Assembly: GCA_051861445.1 (NCBI GenBank)
Contig: JBHYCS010000014.1
Location: forward strand, 1 to 64,000
DNA length: 64,000 nucleotides
Origin: Parasediminibacterium sp051861445
GTDB taxonomy: Bacteria; Bacteroidota; Bacteroidia; Chitinophagales; Chitinophagaceae
Direction of reading: 5' to 3'
The notes beneath the pieces are model-generated. The model saw only the letters and a list, made by a program, of their open reading frames with translations. It was not told the origin of the DNA and ran no database searches. The position numbers and the translations under genes were made by a program. Shown here piece after piece: positions 42,774 to 53,440 of this stretch (position 1 is the first letter of the stretch; each line of letters starts with the position of its first letter).

Positions 42774-45428
42774 TTATAAATTAGATAAGCTTTCTTCAAT
42801 AGTTTGAATTCTAGCTAAAGCATCTGCTTGTTTTTTTCTTTCTAATGCTATTACTTCTGGTTTTGCATTCTGCACAAAACGTTCGTTCGATAATTTTTTC
42901 AATACCGATTCTAAAAACCCTTTTTGGTGAGCCAAGTCTTTTTCTAATTCTTGTTTTAAAGCCTCGGTATCTAATTCTTTTTCTGCCTCTATATAAAACT
43001 TATCGGTTTCTACAGCTACAACAATGGAGTTGGTAATATTTGTATGGGTAAAATAAATATTGGCTGCATTTACTTGTTTTTGTAAAATAGTAGCAATAGC
43101 TTCATAACTATTTGCAACCTCAGTTTGTATGTGCAGTTGAATGGTTTCTTTAGGTTTTATTTGATTTTTTACCCTTGCATCTCTAATCGCTGTTATTGCT
43201 TTTTTCAACAACTCTGCTTGAGCCAAAATACCTGCGTTATCTACTTGTACGTTCCTATATTGTTTTACACATAAATCAACCGATTGTGGTTGCAATAAAT
43301 GGTAAATTTCTTCGGTAATAAATGGCATAATTGGGTGAAGCAATTGCATTAAATCTTCAAAAAAGTCCACCGTTTTATGGTAAACTTTACTATCAATAGG
43401 TTGTTCAAAGCCCGGTTTTACCCATTCTAAATACCAACTACAGAAATCATCCCAAATTAAAGAGTAAATTGTTTTTAACGCCTCACTCAATTTAAATTGA
43501 CTCATTAAAGTGTCAATTTCTGTTTGTGCTTGTTTTAATCTATTATCAAACCACTCTATTGCAAAATCAGCTTTTTCTGTAGCAGTAGTTGTTTGTTGCC
43601 TTCCCTCCCACATTTTCACCAACTTCAAGGCATTCCATAGTTTGTTATTAAAATTTCTACCTTGTTCTAAACTACTTTCATCAAACAATAAATCGTTACC
43701 AGCAGGTGAAGCAATTAAAATTCCAAAGCGTACAGCATCAGCTCCATATTGATCAATCAAACCTAATAAATCAGGACTATTGCCTAACTGTTTACTCATT
43801 TTTCTGCCTTGTTTATCTCTTACCATTCCTGTGAAATAAACATCTTTAAATGGCTGCTGTTGTTTTAATTCATAACCAGCCATAATCATTCTAGCCACCC
43901 AGAAAAAAATAATATCTTGTCCAGTTACCAATGTAGTAGTTGGGTAATAATAATTTACTTCCGCATTGTTAGGATTACTTACACCTTTAAACACTTCCAT
44001 AGGCCATAACCACGACGAAAACCAAGTATCTAAGCAATCTTCATCTTGCGAAAGTGTGGCATCTTTAATACCATATTGTTGTTCAAATAAAGTAGAAGCT
44101 GTGTTTTTATCAGCAGCTACTACAAATCTTCCTTCAGCATCGTACCAAGCTGGAATTTGTTGTCCCCACCATAACTGACGAGAAATGCACCAGTCTTTTA
44201 TGTTTTCTAACCAATATTTATATGTGTTTTTCAGTTTTGCAGGATGAAAAACAATATCATCATTTAAAACTGAACTAAGCGTTTCAGGGTTTTGTTCAAT
44301 GAACTTTTTCATGTTCATAAACCATTGAAGCGATAACCTATTTTCAATTACAGCACCTGTTCTTTCGCTTGTACCAACTTGCCCTTTGTACTCTTCAATT
44401 TTGGCTAATAAACCCAAGCTTTCAATATCGCTAGCAATTTGTTTACGCAAAACAAATCTGTCTGTTCCAACGTACGATTGAATGAGGTCGTTTACAAGTG
44501 TAGGTTCAATATCAACAGTTGTAAACTTACCTTCAGCATCTAGTGTGTCAATTACTTTCAACTGATATTTATTACCAATTTCATTATCGTTTTTATCATG
44601 AGCCGGTGTAATTTTTAATGCACCAGTTCCAAAACTTGCATCTACATATTCATCGGCAATAATAGGAATTGGTCTATTGATAATTGGAACCAACACTTGT
44701 TTTCCAATTAAATCTACATAGCGTTCATCCGTTGGGTTTACACAGATAGCCACATCACCCAAAATTGTTTCTGGCCTTGTAGTGGCAACCATCATGTATT
44801 TAGACGAGTCATCTACAAATGGATACTTTACAAAATACAGTTTGCTATCAATTTCTTTAAAAATAACTTCTTCATCACTCAAAGCAGTTTTCCCAACAGG
44901 ATCCCAATTCACCATCCTCATTCCTCTATAAATAATACCATCATTATACAAACGAATAAACACATCAATTACTGCTTTGTAATAGTTGTCATCCATAGTA
45001 AATGAAGTTCTGTTCCAATCGAGGCTACAACCTAATTTTTTCAATTGTTGTAAAATAATACCACCATATTTTTCTTTCCATTCCCATGCATAGCTCAAGA
45101 ACTCCTCTCTACTCAAAGATGATTTTACAATGCCTTTTTCTCTCAACATGCCTACCACTTTAGCTTCAGTAGCAATGGAAGCATGATCGGTTCCAGGCAC
45201 CCAACAAGCATTTTTGCCCTGCATTCTTGCTCTACGAATCAATATATCTTGAATGGTATTGTTTAAACAATGTCCCATGTGCAACACACCAGTAACATTA
45301 GGTGGAGGAATTACAATTGTATAAGGTTCTCTTTCATCAGGTACACTATTAAAATAACCTTTTTCTAGCCAATGAGCATACCATTTTGCTTCACTCAATT
45401 CAGGATGATAATTTTTACTCAACTCCAT
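42774..45428 (-). CDS. valS: Valyl-tRNA synthetase
   Basis: Class I synthetase with HIGH-type motif PPPNVTGVLHMGHCLNNTI near residue 45 and KMSKS-type motif GRKMSKQLGNSPD near 530. The CP1 editing domain includes VATTRPETILGD. The anticodon-binding domain and a C-terminal coiled coil (about 820-884) follow. It charges tRNA-Val. The start is the ATG at 45428 (MELSKNYHPELSEAKW); an open frame continues upstream but runs into the 65-bp dispersed repeat and is not coding. Confidence 0.96.
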   Translation of the reverse strand: MELSKNYHPELSEAKWYAHWLEKGYFNSVPDEREPYTIVIPPPNVTGVLHMGHCLNNTIQDILIRRARMQGKNACWVPGTDHASIATEAKVVGMLREKGIVKSSLSREEFLSYAWEWKEKYGGIILQQLKKLGCSLDWNRTSFTMDDNYYKAVIDVFIRLYNDGIIYRGMRMVNWDPVGKTALSDEEVIFKEIDSKLYFVKYPFVDDSSKYMMVATTRPETILGDVAICVNPTDERYVDLIGKQVLVPIINRPIPIIADEYVDASFGTGALKITPAHDKNDNEIGNKYQLKVIDTLDAEGKFTTVDIEPTLVNDLIQSYVGTDRFVLRKQIASDIESLGLLAKIEEYKGQVGTSERTGAVIENRLSLQWFMNMKKFIEQNPETLSSVLNDDIVFHPAKLKNTYKYWLENIKDWCISRQLWWGQQIPAWYDAEGRFVVAADKNTASTLFEQQYGIKDATLSQDEDCLDTWFSSWLWPMEVFKGVSNPNNAEVNYYYPTTTLVTGQDIIFFWVARMIMAGYELKQQQPFKDVYFTGMVRDKQGRKMSKQLGNSPDLLGLIDQYGADAVRFGILIASPAGNDLLFDESSLEQGRNFNNKLWNALKLVKMWEGRQQTTTATEKADFAIEWFDNRLKQAQTEIDTLMSQFKLSEALKTIYSLIWDDFCSWYLEWVKPGFEQPIDSKVYHKTVDFFEDLMQLLHPIMPFITEEIYHLLQPQSVDLCVKQYRNVQVDNAGILAQAELLKKAITAIRDARVKNQIKPKETIQLHIQTEVANSYEAIATILQKQVNAANIYFTHTNITNSIVVAVETDKFYIEAEKELDTEALKQELEKDLAHQKGFLESVLKKLSNERFVQNAKPEVIALERKKQADALARIQTIEESLSNL

Positions 45429-45499
45429 ATCTATATAACTTCTTAGTTTAATTTTAATGCATGTGCTTTGGTCTTTCAGTTCTTTATTCAACATTGGTT

Positions 45500-45564
45500 C
45501 CGGCTGTTCGTTTGTAGTGCCTTTTTGCAAAAGGCAGCTACCACTTCCATCCGGCAGCCTTTCG
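45500..45564 (+). repeat. 65-bp dispersed repeat, copy 2
   Basis: Same sequence and orientation as 22824-22888 with one mismatch (G for T in the hairpin loop). It lies about 70 bp upstream of the valS start, in the region between valS and the heptose kinase gene. Confidence 0.9.
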
Positions 45565-45710
45565 TCTGTTGAAACAACTTTCAGCTAATCCAATTCAATA
45601 TTTGCGAAAATAAGCAATAAACCTACTTGAGGTGGTACTTGTAATGCAGCTTACTATAAAGATTTGATGTTTCTTATTTTTCCATTATACCTGTATTTGC
45701 TTTTACATTT

Positions 45711-46700
45711 CTACACATGCAATAAACGTTGGCATTCTAACAAAAACTTTTCTTTGTTAATAGCTGCTGTACCAACTTCTTCACAGACCAGACCTCCTGC
45801 AATATTGGCCATTTCAGCTGCAAGATGCATATCTTTTGTAGCAGCATACACTAGCGATGCAACAGCAATAACAGTATCACCTGCACCACTTACGTCGGCA
45901 ATATTTCGAATATGTGTAGCAATTAATGCACTAGATTTTTCAATTGCATAAAACACACCTTTTTCAGATAAGGTAATAAAAGAAGCTTTATGTTGTAGTT
46001 TTTCTTGCAGTAAAGCATGTACAGCTAACAAATGGGTTTGATTAATGGCATCGATAGAAATGTTTAAACCCTCTTTTACTTCTTTTAAGTTCGGTTTAAA
46101 AATGTCTACCGATTTGTATGCAAAAAAATTCTTTTTCTTAGGGTCAACTGCAGTAAGTATTCCATGTTGTTTACACAAATCAATTATTGATTCAATTAAA
46201 AATGGAGTTAACACACCTTTATTATAATCTTCAAAAACAACAATATCGGGCTTATTGTTTTGTATACATTGTTGAAATTGATTAATCAACAATTGTGTTT
46301 CTTCTACTGAAATATCATGGGTAATTTCTTTGTCTAAACGCATCATTTGTTGATTATGACTCATGATACGTGTTTTGTTAGTCGTAATTCTTCCCTCCGA
46401 TTGAATCAGATAATTGGTATTTATTCCATGCTCTTTATATAATTTTTGCAAGGTTTCACCATCTTCATCTTTACCAGTTACTGAAAAAATATACGTTTCA
46501 GCACCCAATGCTACAATGTTCAATGCTACATTTCCAGCTCCACCAATTCTATATTCTTTGTGTTTTATAGCTACTATAGGTACAGGAGCTTCTGGCGAAA
46601 TACGCTCTACATTTCCAAATAAATAACTATCTAACATTACATCGCCAATTACTGCCACTTTTATATGCTTAAAGCTACCAAATAATGCTTCAAAATTCAT
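45711..46700 (-). CDS. D-glycero-beta-D-manno-heptose-7-phosphate kinase (PfkB family)
   Basis: Ribokinase/PfkB fold: VAVIGDVMLDSYLFGNVERI, SPEAPVPIV and RIGGAGNVALNIVALG at the N-terminus, VFEDYNKGVL, VDPKKKN, and the catalytic DVSGAGDTVIAV near residue 270. It matches the kinase half of HldE (RfaE domain I), which makes ADP-heptose for LPS. The cytidylyl/adenylyltransferase half is absent, so a separate HldC-type enzyme is expected. ATG at 46700 lies 1 bp after the stop of the upstream permease gene. Confidence 0.9.
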   Translation of the reverse strand: MNFEALFGSFKHIKVAVIGDVMLDSYLFGNVERISPEAPVPIVAIKHKEYRIGGAGNVALNIVALGAETYIFSVTGKDEDGETLQKLYKEHGINTNYLIQSEGRITTNKTRIMSHNQQMMRLDKEITHDISVEETQLLINQFQQCIQNNKPDIVVFEDYNKGVLTPFLIESIIDLCKQHGILTAVDPKKKNFFAYKSVDIFKPNLKEVKEGLNISIDAINQTHLLAVHALLQEKLQHKASFITLSEKGVFYAIEKSSALIATHIRNIADVSGAGDTVIAVASLVYAATKDMHLAAEMANIAGGLVCEEVGTAAINKEKFLLECQRLLHV

Positions 46701-46701
46701 G

Positions 46702-48132
46702 TTATACTTTCTGTTGTTTAGCCACTGCAAAGTAATACAAAGGAATTCCAATTAATACAATAATTAGTCCTGGCCAAGTATATTGTGGTTTATAAATAAT
46801 TAATAGTGTACAAAAGATGGCCCCCATTACAATATATAAAATGGGTAAAAAGGGATATCCAAATGCTTTATATGGGCGTTCAGCATCCGGACGTTTTTTT
46901 CTTAGAATAAAAATGCCATAGATGGTAAGCATATAAAACAAAACCACCACAAAAGAAATCATGTCCAACAAATCGCCGTATTTTCCGCTTAAGCAAAGAA
47001 TGCTTGCAACAATACACTGAGCCCATAATGCCCATTGAGGAACTGCATTTTTATTCAATACGCCTGCTTTTTTAAAAAACAATCCATCATTAGCCATAGT
47101 ATAATACACCCTTGCCCCTGCTAAAATTAAACCGTTGTTACAGCCAAAAGTAGATACCATAATGAGCAATGCAATTAAGGTTGTACCAAAAGAAGGGAAA
47201 ATGGTATTTGCGGCAGCTACTGCTACTCTATCGTCTTTGGCAAAAGCAATTTCATTGAGTGGTAAAACATTTAAGTACATAAAGTTGGCGGCTAAGTAAA
47301 TAGCTGTTACGATTAATGTACCTAAAAACAAACTTAAGCCAATATTCTTCTGTGGGTTTTTCATTTCACCTGCAATAAAAGTTACATTGTTCCATGCATC
47401 GCTACTAAAAATACTGCCAACCATAGAAGCAGCAATTGCACCCATTAAGGCACTTCCTGAAATGCCCATCCAAGCAGCAGGCTGTAAAACACCTGTAGCA
47501 TCTTTTACACCACTGTTTTGCATAGATACAAAACCAGTTTGCCAGTTTTGAGTCCAATAACTTTGTTTTACCAATACAAATCCAAATACAATCAACCCTA
47601 ATAAGGCAAATAATTTAGCAGTTGTAAAAATGGTTTGTATAATTTTTCCTTCTTTAACACCTCTAGAATTGATATAAGTAAGCAGTACAATAATGAAAAT
47701 TGCTACTAATTGACCAGCAAATATTTTGATAAACCCCAAATCGAATAGCAAATAATTATTTCCTAATTCTGGTACTAAATAAGCTAAGAATTTAGAAAAA
47801 GCCACACCTACAGCAGCTATTGTTCCTGTTTGGATAACAGAGAAAAAGCTCCAACCGTAAAGAAATCCAATTAAAGGATTATAGCTTTCTTTTAAATAAA
47901 CATATTGACCACCAGCTTTGGGAAACATAGCACTTAACTCTCCATAGCTTAAGGCAGCAATTAATGTCATAAAACCAGTAATTAGCCATACAGCAATAAG
48001 CCATCCGGCACTTCCAACATTACGTACAATATCTGCACTTACAATAAAAATACCTGAACCAATCATACTGCCAGCTACAATCATAGTGGCATCCATTAAA
48101 CCAAGAGTGGGTTTAAAATTAGTGTTACTCAT
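46702..48132 (-). CDS. APC-superfamily amino acid permease
   Basis: About twelve membrane helices. The first, GLMDATMIVAGSMIGSGIFI, carries the G-S/A-G substrate-binding signature of APC permeases, and LSYGELSAMFPKAGGQYVYL is the conserved TM2-TM3 segment. Length 476 residues, resembling the LAT-like/serine-threonine exchange group; substrate not decidable. The ATG at 48132 is used. Stop codon and the next gene's ATG are separated by a single base, suggesting co-transcription with the heptose kinase. Confidence 0.92.
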   Translation of the reverse strand: MSNTNFKPTLGLMDATMIVAGSMIGSGIFIVSADIVRNVGSAGWLIAVWLITGFMTLIAALSYGELSAMFPKAGGQYVYLKESYNPLIGFLYGWSFFSVIQTGTIAAVGVAFSKFLAYLVPELGNNYLLFDLGFIKIFAGQLVAIFIIVLLTYINSRGVKEGKIIQTIFTTAKLFALLGLIVFGFVLVKQSYWTQNWQTGFVSMQNSGVKDATGVLQPAAWMGISGSALMGAIAASMVGSIFSSDAWNNVTFIAGEMKNPQKNIGLSLFLGTLIVTAIYLAANFMYLNVLPLNEIAFAKDDRVAVAAANTIFPSFGTTLIALLIMVSTFGCNNGLILAGARVYYTMANDGLFFKKAGVLNKNAVPQWALWAQCIVASILCLSGKYGDLLDMISFVVVLFYMLTIYGIFILRKKRPDAERPYKAFGYPFLPILYIVMGAIFCTLLIIYKPQYTWPGLIIVLIGIPLYYFAVAKQQKV

Positions 48133-48204
48133 AAGCAAAAAATTAAAAATCCCATCTATTGAGTTTAGATGGGATTGAAAGATAATAAAATGTGATGGTT
48201 CTGT

Positions 48205-48792
48205 TTAATTTTTCTTCTTGTACAATTGGTTTAAACCTTTAATTACATCATTGGTAATATTGTAGGCAGAATCTTTATAGTAAATTAAATCAGGTGAGTT
48301 CACCAATATAAAAGAATATGTATTGTCTTTGTTATAATCCTTTAAAAAATCTTCAATTTTCTTTTTTACGTCTTGTAGTTTTTTAAAGTTTTCTTCTTGC
48401 ATTTCTTGAGCTTTTGTTTGCTCTAAAATTTGATATTCTTTTTCTCTTTGTGCAAGGTCTTGTTGTGCTTGTGCATAATCAGCTTGAGTCATTGATTGAC
48501 CTTTTGCTTGGTATTCTTTTACTTTTGCTGCAAATGCATTTTTCTGTACAGTTAGTTCATTTCTTTTCTTTTGCTCAGAAGCACCTAATTCTTTTGCAAT
48601 TTGCTTATAATATTCAAAATTGTTTTGGATAGAATCCATTTCAATATAAGCTATTTTAAAACCGCTTGTTTGTTTGCTTACATTGTTATTGGTACCTGCT
48701 TGGGGCATTTTTGGAATAGAAAAATGTAAATAAAATAAAACTGCAACTGCAATAACCAAAACAATGTTTAATACGATAGTAAAATTTTTCAT
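48205..48792 (-). CDS. OmpH/Skp-family periplasmic chaperone-like protein
   Basis: A signal anchor (IVLNIVLVIAVAVLFYLHF), a low-complexity linker, then the OmpH pattern: KIAYIEMDSIQNNFEYYK, a long charged coiled coil (about 75-140; KRNELTVQKNAFAAKVKEYQ) and a C-terminal YSFILVNSPDLIYYKDSAYN strand-helix that closes the trimer body. Skp-type proteins escort outer-membrane proteins. Here it may stay membrane-anchored. Confidence 0.88.
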   Translation of the reverse strand: MKNFTIVLNIVLVIAVAVLFYLHFSIPKMPQAGTNNNVSKQTSGFKIAYIEMDSIQNNFEYYKQIAKELGASEQKKRNELTVQKNAFAAKVKEYQAKGQSMTQADYAQAQQDLAQREKEYQILEQTKAQEMQEENFKKLQDVKKKIEDFLKDYNKDNTYSFILVNSPDLIYYKDSAYNITNDVIKGLNQLYKKKN

Positions 48793-48881
48793 TGAACTTC
48801 TTTTAGGGGTATGAAATTACATTTATATTATAAAACCAATTTGTTAAAACATTCTAGCAAATACATGTAATGCTATTAAAT

Positions 48882-48910
48882 AAAAAAGCAGGAAACAGTA
48901 CGTTTCCCGC
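48882..48910 (-). terminator. Terminator of rpoC
   Basis: On the minus strand a 9-bp stem GCGGGAAAC / GTTTCCTGC (one mismatch) with a 5-nt loop is followed by a run of six T. It lies 22 bp after the rpoC stop codon. Confidence 0.85.
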
Positions 48911-48931
48911 CTTTTTATATCGTGTGTTTAA

Positions 48932-51900
48932 CTATTCTTCGTCATCAAAACTCATGGCTTCTCTTGTAGCTGTTAATACATCGTATTCTTCTTTACTTCC
49001 TACAATCATATTATCAAAATCACGTTGACCAGTACCTGCAGGAATTAAATGACCCGTAATTACGTTTTCTTTTAATCCTAACATGTAATCGGCCTTTCCT
49101 TGAATAGCAGCAGTACTAAGTACTTTTGTTGTTTCTTGGAATGAAGCGGCAGAAATCCAGCTTTGAACACCTAATGAAGCTTTAGTAATACCTAATAAAA
49201 CTGGTTGTGCAGTTGCAGGTTTTGCATCTCTTACTTCAACCATCTTTTTATCAGCTCTTCTTAAAATAGAATTTTCTTCTCTTAATTCACGTAAAGTAAC
49301 AATTTGACCAGCCCTGAATTTAGTACTTTCACCAGGAGTTGTTACTACTTTTTTATCATAAATTCTATCGTTCTCGTCAATAAAATCAAACCTATCTTCT
49401 AAATCTTCTTCTAAGAATTTGGTGTCACCAGCATCAACAATTTCTACTTTTTTCATCATCTGGCGTACAATTACTTCAATGTGTTTATCATTGATACGTA
49501 CACCTTGTAAACGATAAACTTCTTGAATTTCATTTACAACATACTCTTGTACAGCATAAGGACCTCTAATTGTTAAAATATCAGCAGGTGCAATTTGACC
49601 ATCCGATAAAGGTGAACCAGCTTTAACAAAGTCTGCATCTTGTACTAAAATTTGACGAGATAATGGAACCAAGTATTTCTTAATAACACCATCTTTACTT
49701 TCTACAGAAATTTCTCTATTACCACGTTTGATGTTTCCAAAAGTAGCTACACCATCAATTTCACAAACAATAGCAGGATTACCAGGATTTCTAGCTTCGA
49801 ATAATTCAGTTACACGAGGTAAACCTCCCGTAATATCTCTTAACTTTCCTAGAACACGAGGTATTTTCACCAAAATTTGTCCAGCTTTTACTTCATCATT
49901 CTCTTCTACTGCAATGTGGCTACCAACTGGTAAATTGTAATGTTTAGATTCTTTTCCATCAACAATGATAGTCGGAATTTTAGTTTTATCTTTTGTTTCA
50001 ATTACCACTTTTTCACGGTGACCAGTTTGTTCATCGCTCTCTTCACGGAAGGTTACACCATCTAATACACTATCAAAACGAACGGTACCATTTTGTTCAG
50101 CAACAATGACATTGTTAAACGGATCCCAAGTACAAATTACATCACCTTTTTTAACAGCCTGACCGTCTTTAACTTGTAAAGTAGAACCGTAAGGAACGTT
50201 ATTGGTGATTAATAAACGATCATTCTTAACATCCATAATTCTAACTTCACCTGTACGACCGATAACAACTTGTACTTTATTTCCTTCATTGTTAATTGCA
50301 GTAACAGTACGTAAACCATCAAACTGAACTGTTCCATCGAATTTTGCATTCAATGAACTTTCAATAGATGCACTACCAGCAACACCACCCACGTGGAAAG
50401 TACGAAGTGTAAGCTGAGTACCAGGTTCACCGATAGATTGTGCAGCAATAATACCTACTGCATCACCACGTTGAGCCAAATATCCTGTTGCAAGATTTTT
50501 ACCATAACATTTAACACAAACACCTCTTTTTGCCTCACATGTAAGTACAGAACGTATTTCAACAGTTTCTATACCAGCATCTTCGATAGCTACAGCTGTA
50601 TCATGTGAAATTTCAACACCAGCGTATGCTAGTATTTCATCTGTTAAAGGATTAATTACATCGTGTAAAGCAGTACGACCTTCAATTCTATCTGCTAATG
50701 GTTCAATTATATCTTCATTATCTTTTAGAGCACTTGTTGCAATACCACGTAAAGTACCACAATCGTCTTCTGCAATTACCACATCTTGAGCCACATCCAC
50801 TAAACGACGTGTTAAGTAACCAGCATCAGCTGTTTTTAATGCCGTATCGGCCAAACCTTTACGAGCACCGTGTGTAGAGATAAAGTAATCTAATACGTTT
50901 AGACCACCTTTAAAGTTAGAAAGAATTGGGTTTTCAATAACCTCAGAGCCTGATGATCCACTTTTACGTGGTTTTGCCATCAAACCTCTGATACCTACTA
51001 ACTGCTTAACCTGCGTTTTACTACCACGAGCACCACTATCTAGCATCATAAACACAGAGTTAAACCCTTGTTTATCAGTTGCCATTTCACGAATCAACGT
51101 TTCTGTAATACGCATATCCACTCTACCCCAAATATCAATAACTTGGTTATAACGTTCATTATTGGTAATTAAACCCATATTGTAGCTATCCCAAACTTCT
51201 TCAACTTCATTTTTTGCATTTTCTAACAACTCTTGTTTCAATTCAGGAACAATTAAGTCGTTAACACTGAAACTTAAACCCCCACGGAATGCCATACGGA
51301 ATCCTAGTGTTTTAATTTCATCTAAGAATTTAGCTGTAACAGGAACGTTGGTAATTTTAATAATATCACCAATAATTTCTCTCAAGCTTTTCTTTGTTAA
51401 TAATGCATTTACGAAACCTACTTCTGCAGGAACGAATTGGTTGAATAATACTCTACCAACGGTTGTATCAATTAGCTTCTTTACCAAAACACCTTTTTCA
51501 CGGATGTTTGTACGAAGTTTAATATTGGCATGTAAATCAACAGCACCTTCATTATAAGCAATGATTACTTCTTCTAAGCTGTAAAAAGCTTTTCCTTCAC
51601 CTTTTATTGGTTCTTCTGCTGTAGATTTTTTTCCTTTAGTAATGTAATACAATCCCAATACCATGTCTTGTGATGGTAGAGTGATTGGTGTACCATTTTG
51701 TGGATTTAGAATATTGTGAGAACTCAACATTAACAATTGAGCTTCTAATATTGCGGCATTACTCAAAGGAACGTGAACCGCCATTTGGTCACCATCGAAA
51801 TCGGCGTTGAAAGATGCTGTTACCAATGGGTGTAATTGAATTGCCTTACCTTCTACCAATTTTGGTTGGAAAGATTGAATAGACAAACGGTGTAATGTAG

Positions 51901-53215
51901 GGGCACGGTTTAATAAAACTGGGTGACCTTTCAATATGTTTTCTAAGATATCCCAAATAACCGCTTCTTTTCTATCTACTAATTTCTTTGCAGATTTTAC
52001 TGTTTTTACGATACCTCTTTCAATTAATTTTCTGATAACGAATGGCTTAAACAATTCGGCAGCCATATCTTTTGGTAAACCACACTCATGCATTTTCAAT
52101 TCAGGTCCTACTACGATAACAGAACGACCAGAGTAATCCACACGTTTACCCAATAAGTTTTGACGGAAACGACCTTGTTTACCTTTTAGTACATCACTTA
52201 AAGATTTTAAAGCTCTACCACCCTCAGCTTTTACAGCATTAGATTTACGGCTATTATCAAATAAGCTATCAATCGCTTCTTGTAACATACGTTTTTCGTT
52301 ACGTAAGATTACCTCAGGAGCTTTGATTTCTAATAAACGCTTTAAACGATTGTTACGAATAATTACACGACGGTATAAATCATTCAAATCTGAAGATGCA
52401 AAACGACCACCATCTAATGGAACTAATGGACGCAATTCTGGTGGAATTACAGGAATATACTGCATTACCATCCATTCAGGACGGTTGGTAATTCTGTCGG
52501 CACTTTCTCTGAATCCTTCAACTACACTTAAACGCTTTAAAGCATCAGCTTTACGTTGTTGTGAAGTTTCGTTTGCAGCAGCATTTCTTAATGAAAAACT
52601 TAATTCATCCAAATCTAATCTAGCTAATAAGTCTTGAACTGCTTCAGCACCCATTTTTGCGATGAATTTTTGTGGATCTTCATCAGGCAAAAACTGATTG
52701 TCTTTTGGTAAAGCATCTAATAAATCTAAATATTCTTCTTCTGTTAATAAATCGCCAGGTGCTAAATTCTCTTTTACACCACCTTGAATTACAACATAAC
52801 GCTCATAATAAACAATCGTCTCTAATTTCTTAGAGCTCATACCTAATAAATAACCAATTTTATTAGGTAAACTTTTGAAGTACCAAATGTGTACAACTGG
52901 AACCACTAATTTGATGTGCCCCATACGTTCTCTACGTACTTTCTTCTCCGTAACTTCTACACCACAACGGTCACAAACAATACCTTTATAACGTATACGT
53001 TTGTATTTGCCACAAGCACATTCGTAATCTTTTACCGGACCAAAAATTCTTTCGCAGAACAAACCATCTCTTTCTGGTTTGTATGTACGGTAGTTAATGG
53101 TTTCGGGCTTTAATACTTCACCAAAACTTCTTTCCAAAATACTGTCTGGAGAAGCCAAACTAATGGTGATTGTTGAGAAACTTGACTTAGGACGATGCTC
53201 TCTTTTAATAGCCAT
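48932..53215 (-). CDS. rpoC: DNA-directed RNA polymerase subunit beta'
   Basis: Full-length beta' (1427 residues). N-terminal zinc-binding CACGKYKRIRYKGIVCDRCG, active-site NADFDGDQMAVH, bridge helix and trigger loop GARGSKTQVKQLVGIRGLMA and the C-terminal GITKASLGVQSWISAASFQE are all present. Unusually, rpoB is not next to it: the upstream gene on the same strand is the DUF3276 gene, and a 534-bp gap with its own promoter-like element precedes rpoC. Confidence 0.98.
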   Translation of the reverse strand: MAIKREHRPKSSFSTITISLASPDSILERSFGEVLKPETINYRTYKPERDGLFCERIFGPVKDYECACGKYKRIRYKGIVCDRCGVEVTEKKVRRERMGHIKLVVPVVHIWYFKSLPNKIGYLLGMSSKKLETIVYYERYVVIQGGVKENLAPGDLLTEEEYLDLLDALPKDNQFLPDEDPQKFIAKMGAEAVQDLLARLDLDELSFSLRNAAANETSQQRKADALKRLSVVEGFRESADRITNRPEWMVMQYIPVIPPELRPLVPLDGGRFASSDLNDLYRRVIIRNNRLKRLLEIKAPEVILRNEKRMLQEAIDSLFDNSRKSNAVKAEGGRALKSLSDVLKGKQGRFRQNLLGKRVDYSGRSVIVVGPELKMHECGLPKDMAAELFKPFVIRKLIERGIVKTVKSAKKLVDRKEAVIWDILENILKGHPVLLNRAPTLHRLSIQSFQPKLVEGKAIQLHPLVTASFNADFDGDQMAVHVPLSNAAILEAQLLMLSSHNILNPQNGTPITLPSQDMVLGLYYITKGKKSTAEEPIKGEGKAFYSLEEVIIAYNEGAVDLHANIKLRTNIREKGVLVKKLIDTTVGRVLFNQFVPAEVGFVNALLTKKSLREIIGDIIKITNVPVTAKFLDEIKTLGFRMAFRGGLSFSVNDLIVPELKQELLENAKNEVEEVWDSYNMGLITNNERYNQVIDIWGRVDMRITETLIREMATDKQGFNSVFMMLDSGARGSKTQVKQLVGIRGLMAKPRKSGSSGSEVIENPILSNFKGGLNVLDYFISTHGARKGLADTALKTADAGYLTRRLVDVAQDVVIAEDDCGTLRGIATSALKDNEDIIEPLADRIEGRTALHDVINPLTDEILAYAGVEISHDTAVAIEDAGIETVEIRSVLTCEAKRGVCVKCYGKNLATGYLAQRGDAVGIIAAQSIGEPGTQLTLRTFHVGGVAGSASIESSLNAKFDGTVQFDGLRTVTAINNEGNKVQVVIGRTGEVRIMDVKNDRLLITNNVPYGSTLQVKDGQAVKKGDVICTWDPFNNVIVAEQNGTVRFDSVLDGVTFREESDEQTGHREKVVIETKDKTKIPTIIVDGKESKHYNLPVGSHIAVEENDEVKAGQILVKIPRVLGKLRDITGGLPRVTELFEARNPGNPAIVCEIDGVATFGNIKRGNREISVESKDGVIKKYLVPLSRQILVQDADFVKAGSPLSDGQIAPADILTIRGPYAVQEYVVNEIQEVYRLQGVRINDKHIEVIVRQMMKKVEIVDAGDTKFLEEDLEDRFDFIDENDRIYDKKVVTTPGESTKFRAGQIVTLRELREENSILRRADKKMVEVRDAKPATAQPVLLGITKASLGVQSWISAASFQETTKVLSTAAIQGKADYMLGLKENVITGHLIPAGTGQRDFDNMIVGSKEEYDVLTATREAMSFDDEE

Positions 53216-53411
53216 TTTTTTAATAGAGTTTAAATTGTAATATTTTAGACTACTTATCTACTTTTACTATGTTGCTTCCATGGCTAAGTGTTGTTATGGC
53301 TAACCTCACCCTTCTTGTACGTTCTTACAATACCTTTAAATCGTAAGACAAGCTGCCGTATAGCTAGTGTTTAAATAGAAAAAGACACAATACTCCAAAA
53401 TGTTAAGGCGG
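53216..53411 (-). other. rpoC 5' leader (about 195 nt)
   Basis: Between the predicted promoter and the rpoC ATG. It contains a stem-loop CTTAC(A/G)AT pairing at 53324-53331 / 53340-53347 with an 8-nt loop. No open reading frame of note. Could host control normally provided by the rplJL-rpoB leader; speculative. Confidence 0.4.
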
Positions 53412-53440
53412 CAAAGGTAAGGGTTGGATATTAAACCAAA
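53412..53440 (-). promoter_or_regulatory. Bacteroidota-type promoter for rpoC
   Basis: TACCTTTG at 53419-53412 is a perfect TAnnTTTG -7 element and TTTGG at 53440-53436 a -33-like element, spaced 16 bp. It would start transcription near 53405. Confidence 0.55.

Noticed and set aside
45429..45530. Longer N-terminus for valS
   Set aside because: The upstream in-frame codons run into the 65-bp dispersed repeat and do not resemble ValRS; the family start is the ATG at 45428.
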